A stretch of 5,703 bases of DNA from G025836975 sp049646585 (GCA_049646585.1 JBARWC010000063.1:1-5703); one strand, 5' to 3'. Positions 1 to 5,703 are shown, counted from the first letter of the stretch. Notes: generated by a model from the sequence alone, not told the origin. Numbers and translations: made by a program.

Positions 1-177
1 GCGCGGTCTTGCATCCCCGCCCTGACAGCCCGTGCGGCGCATGCGCAAACCGCCCGCCACGCCCCTCGGCCCCAACATGCCAGTGACACCGTTGATATGC
101 CAGCAGAACCCTGGCAGTGTTTCTGAGACGGCAGGACTTGCATACGAAGAACGCCCTCTCAGTCATTCCCAATTTGA
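1..177. other. Non-coding flank, no assignable gene
   Basis: I see no supportable gene here. One + strand frame is open from the window edge to a TGA at 124-126, so the end of an upstream gene cannot be excluded, but its translation is proline- and alanine-rich and resembles nothing I recognise. On the minus strand an ATG at 14-12 leaves only four codons inside the window. A small hairpin (TGCCAG at 98-103 with CTGGCA at 111-116, 7-nt loop) is present but lacks a convincing T-tract. Confidence 0.4.
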
Positions 178-400
178 GGCACCGGGGGTGGGGTCGGGGG
201 ACGGCGGTTTGCGCGCACGCCGCGTGAAGCTTCGGAAACGGGAGGCAAGTGCGCGCTGTTCGAGCGCGACGTTTTCGGACAGCCGGGGGCTGTCCGATGC
301 GCGAGTTCGCGCACGCCCGTTTCCGGAGTTTCACGCGGGGAATCCAGGCGCAGCCTGGATCGTGCGAGCCTAGCCGGCACCCGGCCCCACCCCCGGTGCC
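178..400. repeat. Large imperfect palindrome with branched fold (MITE-like element or structured RNA)
   Basis: This 223-bp stretch is an inverted repeat over most of its length. The outer stem pairs 178-198 with 380-400 (21 positions, the only non-Watson-Crick pair being T194-G384) and continues weakly through 202-205/373-376. A short stem pairs 214-219 with 361-366. The middle stem pairs 220-242 with 316-338 (23 positions, two G-T pairs). Further in, 249-255 pairs with 308-314, and the apex is CGGACAGCC (276-284) with GGCTGTCCG (288-296) around a GGG loop. An additional hairpin (342-360) projects from the right arm, giving a three-way junction. These pairings are read directly from the sequence. 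No transposase, obvious target-site duplication or terminal T-tract is visible. It could be a non-autonomous mobile palindrome, a REP/BIME-like intergenic repeat, or a structured + strand RNA. The family is not identified. Confidence 0.75.
342..360 (+). repeat. Side hairpin within the large palindrome
   Basis: ATCCAGGC (342-349) is the perfect reverse complement of GCCTGGAT (353-360), with a GCA loop. The hairpin has no counterpart on the left arm of the palindrome. It lies exactly between the 220-242/316-338 stem and the 214-219/361-366 stem, so it would form the third arm of a three-way junction. Its function is unknown. Confidence 0.7.
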
Positions 401-613
401 GGCCTATGAAAAACGGCAGAGAAATCAAGATAAAGCAGCCAGCCCTACATCTGCAGAGAAGCTTTGCAGAGAAACGAATCAATAAGATGGGCCACGCAAG
501 AACGCAAAGAGCGACAGGGACGGCTAAAGCGAAAGGACTGCCAAGCCGTTCTAGATTACACTCCTCGTTATCCCTTACACTACCTCTTTAAGGGCCCACC
601 TCCTCCACAAGCC
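401..613 (+). other. Leader region upstream of the FAD/Fe-S oxidoreductase
   Basis: This stretch is visibly richer in A than its surroundings, especially 408-540, and is the expected site of the promoter and 5' leader for the gene at 614. I find no convincing paired -35/-10 boxes. TAAGAT (483-488) and TACACT (557-562 and 576-581) are possible -10 boxes but lack good -35 partners. Two short direct repeats occur: TGCAGAGAA at 452-460 and 465-473 (13-bp period), and TTACACT at 556-562 and 575-581 (19-bp period). Short open frames across this part, including an in-frame TTG at 464, look like chance or extension of the downstream reading frame. Confidence 0.4.
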
Positions 614-3600
614 ATGAACGCCCCTGTAGCCAGTCAACTGCTAGCCGCCCAGGCACCCCTCGCCAGCACCCCGCGCTTGCGCGAAATTCCCTACAACTAC
701 ACCTCTTACTCCGACCGCGAAATCGTTCTTCGCCTGCTCGGCGAAGAATCCTGGCAGTTGCTTTCCGAGCTGCGCGGCGAACGACGCACCGGGCGTTCCG
801 CCCGCATGCTGTTCGAAGTATTGGGCGACATCTGGGTCGTGCGCCGCAACCCCTACCTGCACGACGACCTGCTGGACAACCCCAAGCGCCAGCACCTGCT
901 GATACAGGCCCTGAACCACAGGCTCAACGAAATCGACCAGCGCCGCGACGCCAACGCCTCCGAGCGCGACACCAAAGTGGCGCGCCTGCTGGGCGCCGCG
1001 CGCACCGCCCTTGCCGCCTTCGAGCACGAATTCACCCAGACCCGCGACCTGCGCAAGAAAGTCGTCCGGCGCCTGGCGCGCATCACCAACAAAGACAACA
1101 TCAAGTTCGACGGCCTATCGCGCGTATCCCACGTTACCGACGCCACCGACTGGCGCGTCGAATACCCCTTCGTCGTCCTGACTCCCGACAACGAAAACGA
1201 AATGGCCGCGCTGGTGCGCGCCTGTATCGAACTGGACCTGACCATCATTCCGCGCGGAGGCGGCACCGGCTATACCGGCGGCGCCATCCCGCTGACCTGG
1301 AAGTCCGTCGTCATCAACACCGAAAAGCTGGACACCCTGGGCGCGGTCGAAGCCACGACACTGCCCGGCCTGGACGAGCCCGTGCGCACCATACTGACCG
1401 GCGCCGGCGTCGTCACCCGGCGCGTGGCCGAAGCCGCTGAAGCCGCGGGCTTCGTCTTCGCCGTGGATCCGACCTCCGCCGATGCCTCCTGTGTGGGCGG
1501 CAACGTCGCCATGAATGCCGGCGGCAAAAAAGCCGTGCTATGGGGCACCGCCCTGGACAACCTGGCCTGGTGGCGCATGGTGGACCCCGAAGGCAACTGG
1601 CTGGAAGTCGCCCGCCTGGACCACAACATGGGCAAGATCCACGACGTGGCCGTCGCCCGCTTCGAACTGAAATGGTTCGACGGCAAGGCCCTGCCGGGCG
1701 CCTCCCTGCTGCGCAGCGAAATCCTGGAAATCGAAGGCGCGCGCTTTCGCAAGGCGGGATTGGGCAAGGACGTGACCGACAAATTCCTGGCCGGCCTGCC
1801 GGGCATCCAGAAGGAAGGCTGCGACGGCCTGATCACGGCCGCGCGCTGGGTCCTGCACCGCATGCCGGCGCACACCCGCACCGTCTGTATGGAATTCTTC
1901 GGCCAGGCGCGCAACGCCGTGCCGTCCATCGTCGAGGTCAAGAACTACCTGGACGGCCCCGGCCGCAAGCTCGGCGCCATACTGGCCGGGCTGGAGCACC
2001 TGGATGAGCGCTATCTGCGCGCCGTCGGCTACTCCACCAAGAGCAAGCGCGGCGGACTGCCCAAGATGGTGCTGATCGGCGACATCGTCGGCGACGATGC
2101 CGACGCGGTCGCCCTGGCCGCCAGCGAGGTCGTGCGCATCGCCAACACCCGCCACGGCGAAGGCTTTGTCGCCGTCAGCGCCGAGGCGCGCAAGAAATTC
2201 TGGCTGGACCGTTCCCGCACCGCGGCCATCGCCCGCCACACCAATGCCTTCAAGATCAACGAAGACGTCGTCATCCCCTTGAACCGCATGGGCGAATACA
2301 CCGACGCCATCGAGCGGATCAATATCGAACTGTCCACGCGCAACAAACTGCGCCTGCTCGACAAGCTGGAACTCTTCCTGCAAGGGGACCTGCCCATCGG
2401 CAAAATCGAGGACCACGACGACGCCGAGCACACGCGCGAGGAAATCCTGGCCGAACGCACCCAGGACGCCCTGCAATGCCTGCGCGCCACGCGCCAGCGC
2501 TGGACCTGGCTGCTGGAAAATCTGGACCGCCCGCTGGCCCAGTCCATCGACACCCTGCGCGAACTCGGCCTGGATGAACAAGCTCCCGCCATGACGCAGC
2601 GCCTGGCGCAGCAAGCCGACGCCACCGTATTCGACCTGGTGCAGGACCACACCCTGCGCATTTCCTGGAAGACCGAAGTCCGCGCTCTTATGGAGCGCTA
2701 CTTCGCCGGCGCCGACTGCGCCGCCGTGCTGGCCGAGATCCAGGCCATCCACGACCGCGTCCTGAAGGGCCGGGTATTCGTCGCCTTGCACATGCACGCG
2801 GGCGACGGCAACGTGCACACCAACATCCCCGTCAACTCCGACGACTACGAAATGCTGCGCGAGGCCAACGAGGCCGTGGCGCGCATCATGCAGATCGCGC
2901 GCGGCCTGGACGGCGTGATTTCCGGCGAGCACGGCATAGGCCTGACCAAGTACGAATACCTGACCCCGGAAGAACTCGCCCCCTTCCAGGACTACAAGCA
3001 GCGCATCGACCCGAACAACCGCTTCAACGCCGGCAAGCTGATGCCCGGCGCCGACCTGCGCCACGCCTGGACGCCCAGCTTCAACTTGCTGGGGCACGAG
3101 TCGCTGATCATGCAGCGCAGCGAGATCGGCTCGATTTCCAACGCCATCAAGGACTGCCTGCGCTGCGGGAAATGCAAGCCGGTCTGCGCCACCCACGTGC
3201 CGCGCGCCAACCTGCTGTATTCGCCTCGCAACAAGATACTGGCCACCTCGCTGCTGATCGAAGCCTTTCTGTACGAAGAGCAGACCCGCCGCGGCGTCAG
3301 CCTGAAGCACTGGGAAGAGTTCGAAGACGTGGCCGACCACTGCACGGTCTGCCACAAGTGCTACAACCCCTGTCCGGTCGACATCGACTTCGGCGACGTG
3401 TCCATGGAAATGCGCGCGCTGCTGCGCCGCATGGGCAAGAAGTCCTTCAACCCCGGCACCACCGCCGCCATGTTCTTCCTGAACGCCAAGGACCCGCGCG
3501 TCATCAAGGCCACGCGCACGGCCATGATAGACATGGGCTACAAGGCGCAGCGCATGGCCCACGACATCCTGTCCGTGGCCTCGCGCAAGCAGGCGGCCAA

Positions 3601-4555
3601 GCCGCCCGCCACCCTGGGCAAGGCGCCCATACGCGAGCAGGTCATCCACTTCGTGAACAAGAAGATGCCCGGCGGCCTGCCCAAGCAGACGGCCCGCAAG
3701 CTGCTGGACATCGAAGACCCCGACTACGTGCCCATCATCCGCAACCCGGCCTCCACCTCGCCGGACACGGAAGCGGTTTTCTACTTCCCCGGCTGCGGCT
3801 CCGAACGCCTGTTCTCGCAGGTGGGCCTGGCCACCCAGGCCATGCTGTGGCACGCCGGCGTGCAAACCGTGCTGCCGCCCGGCTACCTGTGCTGCGGCTA
3901 TCCGCAGCGCGGCAACGGCATGACGGACAAGGCCGAGAAGATCATCACCGACAACCGGGTGCTGTTCCATCGCATGGCGACCACGCTGAACTACCTGGAC
4001 ATCAAGACGGTGGTGGTCAGTTGCGGCACCTGCTACGACCAGTTGGCCGGCTACGAGTTCGAGAAGATATTCCCGGGCTGCCGCCTGATCGACATCCACG
4101 AATACCTGCTGGAAAAAGGCATAGACATCCACGGTGTGCAGGGCGTGCGCTATATGTATCACGACCCCTGCCACACTCCGATGAAGCTGCAGGACCCGAT
4201 GAAAACGGTCAAGGCCCTGGTGGGCGACAGCGCCATCAAGACGGACCGCTGCTGCGGCGAGTCGGGCACCCTGGCCGTGTCGCGCCCCGACATTTCCACC
4301 CAGGTCCGCTTCCGAAAAAGCGAAGAACTGGTCAAGAACACGGCCGCCATCCGGGCCGACGGCTACGAGGGCGAGGTCAAGATGCTGACCTCCTGCCCAT
4401 CGTGCCTGCAAGGCCTGTCGCGCTACGAAGGCGAAACCGGCATGGAAGCCGATTACATCGTGGTGGAAATGGCGCGCCACATACTGGGCGCCGACTGGAT
4501 GCAGAACTACGTACGCGACGCCAACGCGGGCGGCATAGAGCGGGTGCTGGTGTAG
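614..4555 (+). CDS. DUF3683-type FAD-linked dehydrogenase / Fe-S oxidoreductase fusion (GlcD-GlcF-like)
   Basis: A 1313-residue cytoplasmic oxidoreductase, with no signal peptide or membrane segment visible. Residues about 22-165 match what I recall of the DUF3683 N-terminal region. The FAD-binding (PCMH/GlcD-type) domain begins near Y184 and shows RGGGTGYTGG (214-223) and DPTSADASCVGGN (285-297). The FAD-oxidase C-terminal domain shows HMHAGDGNVH (726-735), SGEHGIG (770-776) and DPNNRFNAGK (799-808), and carries a charged helical insert at about 598-672. Two ferredoxin-type motifs follow (C848/851/854/858 and C910/913/916/920), then two CCG domains: C1061, C1093-C1094, C1137, C1140 and C1186, C1213-C1214, C1261, C1264. 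Related fusions (GlcD+GlcF, E. coli YdiJ) oxidise 2-hydroxy acids and pass electrons from FAD through Fe-S clusters. The substrate here is unassigned, though D-lactate, D-2-hydroxyglutarate or glycolate are plausible. ATG 614 is chosen because the recognisable family sequence starts just after it. The frame stays open back to TTG 464, and the only SD-like AAGGG (590-594) is 19 nt away, so the start is not certain. Confidence 0.94.
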   Translation: MNAPVASQLLAAQAPLASTPRLREIPYNYTSYSDREIVLRLLGEESWQLLSELRGERRTGRSARMLFEVLGDIWVVRRNPYLHDDLLDNPKRQHLLIQALNHRLNEIDQRRDANASERDTKVARLLGAARTALAAFEHEFTQTRDLRKKVVRRLARITNKDNIKFDGLSRVSHVTDATDWRVEYPFVVLTPDNENEMAALVRACIELDLTIIPRGGGTGYTGGAIPLTWKSVVINTEKLDTLGAVEATTLPGLDEPVRTILTGAGVVTRRVAEAAEAAGFVFAVDPTSADASCVGGNVAMNAGGKKAVLWGTALDNLAWWRMVDPEGNWLEVARLDHNMGKIHDVAVARFELKWFDGKALPGASLLRSEILEIEGARFRKAGLGKDVTDKFLAGLPGIQKEGCDGLITAARWVLHRMPAHTRTVCMEFFGQARNAVPSIVEVKNYLDGPGRKLGAILAGLEHLDERYLRAVGYSTKSKRGGLPKMVLIGDIVGDDADAVALAASEVVRIANTRHGEGFVAVSAEARKKFWLDRSRTAAIARHTNAFKINEDVVIPLNRMGEYTDAIERINIELSTRNKLRLLDKLELFLQGDLPIGKIEDHDDAEHTREEILAERTQDALQCLRATRQRWTWLLENLDRPLAQSIDTLRELGLDEQAPAMTQRLAQQADATVFDLVQDHTLRISWKTEVRALMERYFAGADCAAVLAEIQAIHDRVLKGRVFVALHMHAGDGNVHTNIPVNSDDYEMLREANEAVARIMQIARGLDGVISGEHGIGLTKYEYLTPEELAPFQDYKQRIDPNNRFNAGKLMPGADLRHAWTPSFNLLGHESLIMQRSEIGSISNAIKDCLRCGKCKPVCATHVPRANLLYSPRNKILATSLLIEAFLYEEQTRRGVSLKHWEEFEDVADHCTVCHKCYNPCPVDIDFGDVSMEMRALLRRMGKKSFNPGTTAAMFFLNAKDPRVIKATRTAMIDMGYKAQRMAHDILSVASRKQAAKPPATLGKAPIREQVIHFVNKKMPGGLPKQTARKLLDIEDPDYVPIIRNPASTSPDTEAVFYFPGCGSERLFSQVGLATQAMLWHAGVQTVLPPGYLCCGYPQRGNGMTDKAEKIITDNRVLFHRMATTLNYLDIKTVVVSCGTCYDQLAGYEFEKIFPGCRLIDIHEYLLEKGIDIHGVQGVRYMYHDPCHTPMKLQDPMKTVKALVGDSAIKTDRCCGESGTLAVSRPDISTQVRFRKSEELVKNTAAIRADGYEGEVKMLTSCPSCLQGLSRYEGETGMEADYIVVEMARHILGADWMQNYVRDANAGGIERVLV

Positions 4556-4564
4556 GCCCCGGCG

Positions 4565-4604
4565 GGGCGCGCCCTATGGAACCCTATGGGTTCAGGGCGC
4601 GTCC
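4565..4604. terminator. Hairpin between convergent genes, possible bidirectional terminator
   Basis: Positions 4565-4575 pair with 4594-4604 (11 positions, one G-T). Above a three-base bulge, GAACCC (4579-4584) pairs with GGGTTC (4588-4593) around a TAT loop. The structure starts 9 bp after the oxidoreductase stop codon and covers the last codons and stop of apt on the other strand. A competing small hairpin, GCCCC-GGC-GGGGC, sits at 4556-4568. There is no T-tract on either side, so intrinsic termination is uncertain. It may instead protect mRNA 3' ends or act with Rho. Confidence 0.4.
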
Positions 4605-5143
4605 TGGTCGAAGCTGCATATGGTGTAGATATCCAGGCCCGTGTCCTTCAGGGCCTGGGAACCGCCCAGGTAGGGCAGGTCTATGATGGCTGCGGCTTCT
4701 ATCACGTTGGCGCCCAGGCGCTGCAACAGCTTGGACGCCGCCATCATGGTCCCGCCCGTGGCGATCAGGTCGTCGATCAGCAGCACGCGCTGGCCGGGGC
4801 GCACCGAGTCGGTGTGCATCTCGACCGAGGCGTTGCCGTATTCCAGGGTGTATTCCTCGGCCACGGTCCGATAGGGCAGCTTGCCCTTCTTGCGCACGGG
4901 CACGAAGCCCAGGTTCAATTCGTAAGCCAGCACCGAGCCCAGGATGAAGCCGCGCGCGTCCACGCCGGCGACCAGGTCCAGCCGCTGCCGCATGTAACGA
5001 TAGACGAAGATATCGACCAATACCCGAAACGAGCGCGGGTCTTGCAATACCGGGGTAATATCGCGAAATGTAACGCCGGGCTTGGGCCAGTCCGGAACGC
5101 TGCGGATTGCGCTACGGACGTAGACGGCGGGATCAATATGCAT
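4592..5143 (-). CDS. apt: Adenine phosphoribosyltransferase
   Basis: This 183-residue cytoplasmic purine-salvage enzyme makes AMP and pyrophosphate from adenine and PRPP. The length equals that of E. coli Apt as I recall it. The type I phosphoribosyltransferase PRPP-binding motif VLLIDDLIATGGTM is at residues 120-133. Other family blocks are WPKPGVTFRDITP (19-31), GVDARGFILGS (60-70), and the mobile catalytic-loop region from VRKKGKLPYRT into EEYTLEYG (83-103). The start ATG (5143-5141) puts the N-terminus where the family begins. The upstream SD is weak, with only a GGCGA-like stretch about 10 nt away. The gene converges on the oxidoreductase with 36 bp between stop codons and diverges from kdsD across 176 bp. 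Nothing appears truncated or frameshifted. Confidence 0.97.
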   Translation of the reverse strand: MHIDPAVYVRSAIRSVPDWPKPGVTFRDITPVLQDPRSFRVLVDIFVYRYMRQRLDLVAGVDARGFILGSVLAYELNLGFVPVRKKGKLPYRTVAEEYTLEYGNASVEMHTDSVRPGQRVLLIDDLIATGGTMMAASKLLQRLGANVIEAAAIIDLPYLGGSQALKDTGLDIYTICSFDQDAP

Positions 5144-5156
5144 TTAAATCGCCAAT
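5143..5156 (+). repeat. Start-proximal direct repeat, copy 1 (apt side)
   Basis: The + strand reads TTTAAATCGCCAAT, sharing the 10-mer AAATCGCCAA (5146-5155) with copy 2 at 5306-5321. This copy abuts the apt start codon and lies in the apt leader in inverted sense relative to that gene. It may be a shared regulatory site, a small duplication or coincidence. Confidence 0.5.
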
Positions 5157-5178
5157 AGACCAGGGAATTTCAAAGACA

Positions 5179-5184
5179 ACTATA
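5179..5184 (-). promoter_or_regulatory. Candidate -10 box for apt
   Basis: On the minus strand these bases read TATAGT, five of six matching the sigma-70 -10 consensus. The implied start of transcription near 5172 gives a leader of about 29 nt before the apt ATG at 5143. No good TTGACA-like -35 lies at 16-18 bp spacing; the nearest T-rich sequence, TTGTGT, is only 13 bp upstream. The assignment rests on the -10 box and its position. Confidence 0.4.
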
Positions 5185-5305
5185 CGCTGCCAGCGGCACA
5201 CAAAGTTTACAGGATTGCGGCCGTTACAACTGCATTTCCGCCGCCGTCCCGCCCCACGGTCATAGTCCCTGGCACGGCCATGCACCGTAGCCCGGCATTT
5301 GTACG

Positions 5306-5321
5306 TTTAAAATCGCCAAAT
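5306..5321 (+). repeat. Start-proximal direct repeat, copy 2 (kdsD side)
   Basis: The + strand reads TTTAAAATCGCCAAAT, sharing AAATCGCCAA (5310-5319) with the copy beside apt and containing one extra A in the A-run. It runs directly into the kdsD ATG at 5320. The copies are 164 bp apart and in the same orientation, although the genes diverge. Confidence 0.5.
5308..5313 (+). promoter_or_regulatory. Candidate -10 box for kdsD, consistent with a leaderless transcript
   Basis: TAAAAT matches five of six -10 consensus positions. Six bases separate it from the A of the kdsD ATG at 5320, which is the usual distance to +1. No Shine-Dalgarno sequence precedes that ATG. No recognisable -35 exists at 16-18 bp upstream, so the box could be an accident of the AT-rich repeat, with the true promoter further upstream. 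Confidence 0.3.
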
Positions 5322-5703
5322 GGAAAAACTACCTCTTCCCGAAGCGGGCGCCATGCTGGCTTCGGCGCATCGCAGCTTCGCCACCGAAATCGCCGGCTTG
5401 CAGGCCCTGGACGCCCGCCTGGACGAGACCTTCGAGCAGGCCGTGGCCATGATGCTGGGCTGCCAGGGACGCATCGTCGTCACAGGCATAGGGAAATCCG
5501 GGCACGTCGCCAAGAAGATCGCCGCCACGCTGGCCTCCACCGGTACGCCCGCCTTCTTCATGCACGCCGCCGAGGCCATACACGGCGACCTGGGCATGCT
5601 GACCGGCCAGGACATCGTGCTGGCCATTTCCTACTCCGGCGCGGCGCATGAACTCCTGACGATATTGTCGGTCGTAAAGCGCATGGGAGCCCGATTGATT
5701 TCC
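5320..5703 (+). CDS. kdsD: Arabinose-5-phosphate isomerase, 5' part (cut by window edge)
   Basis: The first 128 residues of a KpsF/GutQ/KdsD-family sugar-phosphate isomerase, still open at the window end. KdsD interconverts ribulose 5-phosphate and arabinose 5-phosphate, the first step toward Kdo for lipopolysaccharide, in the cytosol. The SIS domain is clear: VVTGIGKSGHVAKK (53-66), ASTGTPAFF (72-80), HGDLGM (88-93) and ISYSG (103-107). K59, H88 and E111 fall at the same numbers as the active-site residues I recall for E. coli KdsD, which strongly supports ATG 5320. A TAA at 5308 blocks any longer in-frame start. The loop after SYSG reads AAHE, where E. coli has ESSE. The CBS-domain half and the remaining catalytic residues lie outside the window. 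kdsC and lpt genes often follow in related genomes, but that is not visible here. Confidence 0.95.
   Translation, partial: MEKLPLPEAGAMLASAHRSFATEIAGLQALDARLDETFEQAVAMMLGCQGRIVVTGIGKSGHVAKKIAATLASTGTPAFFMHAAEAIHGDLGMLTGQDIVLAISYSGAAHELLTILSVVKRMGARLIS

Noticed and set aside
1..14. Minus strand ATG at 14 preceded by a G-rich stretch, as a divergent gene start
   Set aside because: Only four codons are inside the window, and the G-rich stretch is not a clear Shine-Dalgarno sequence.
98..122. TGCCAG/CTGGCA hairpin followed by GTGTTT as an upstream terminator
   Set aside because: The stem is only six base pairs with a 7-nt loop, the T-run is three bases, and no upstream gene is established.
32..485. 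Several overlapping short frames on both strands (32-373, 159-482, 249-485)
   Set aside because: They run through the large palindrome, whose inverted repeats explain their composition. They show no recognisable motif and overlap each other.
1538..4480. 980-codon open frame on the minus strand inside the oxidoreductase gene
   Set aside because: It is antisense to a clearly conserved protein. Its translation is rich in Val, Ala, Gly, His and Gln without domain motifs, as expected when GC-rich codons remove stops from the opposite strand.
3172..4686. 504-codon + strand frame overlapping the CCG domains and running into apt
   Set aside because: It is a shifted frame of the real gene, dominated by Arg, Pro, His and Gly, with no motifs, and it crosses both a stop codon and the convergent gene.
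4586..5158. 190-codon + strand frame opposite apt
   Set aside because: It is antisense to a full-length apt with intact catalytic motifs.
5269..5284. CTGGCACGGCCATGCA as a sigma-54 promoter for kdsD
   Set aside because: The -24 half matches well, but the GC of the -12 half is one base too close and one T is missing. Sigma-54 spacing is strict.

Overview
The window looks like chromosomal DNA from a GC-rich beta-proteobacterium. The kind of proteins, the GC-rich third codon positions and the gene set (a very large FAD/Fe-S oxidoreductase beside apt and kdsD) point to Burkholderiales, most likely an Alcaligenaceae member related to Bordetella or Achromobacter. That placement is recalled from family resemblance and was not tested by a search.

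Layout. Positions 1-613 hold no gene I can support. Their main content is a 223-bp imperfect palindrome (178-400): two long nested stems, a central 9-bp hairpin and an extra 8-bp side hairpin, so the + strand could fold into a branched rod. It is followed by a more A-rich leader (401-613). From 614 to 4555 on the + strand lies one 1313-residue protein. It joins an N-terminal DUF3683-type region, a GlcD-like FAD dehydrogenase, two [4Fe-4S] ferredoxin motifs and two CCG cysteine-rich domains. This is in effect a GlcD-GlcF fusion for oxidising a 2-hydroxy acid. A compact hairpin (4565-4604) follows and overlaps the end of the convergent gene apt (minus strand, 4592-5143, adenine phosphoribosyltransferase). 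A 176-bp divergent intergenic region then leads to kdsD (5320 to the window edge, + strand), arabinose-5-phosphate isomerase for Kdo and lipopolysaccharide synthesis, of which the first 128 residues are present.

How the genes relate. The three genes serve different processes: organic-acid oxidation, purine salvage and LPS precursor synthesis. They are arranged convergently and then divergently, so they do not form one operon. Only apt and kdsD share a control region. It carries a near-duplicate AAATCGCCAA motif abutting both start codons, a good -10 box for apt, and a TAAAAT box placed so that kdsD could be transcribed leaderless.

The items most worth a second look are the large branched palindrome, the duplicated start-proximal motif, the possible leaderless kdsD and its altered SGAAHE loop, and the unassigned substrate of the giant oxidoreductase. 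I see no CRISPR array, tRNA, rRNA, transposase or prophage gene.
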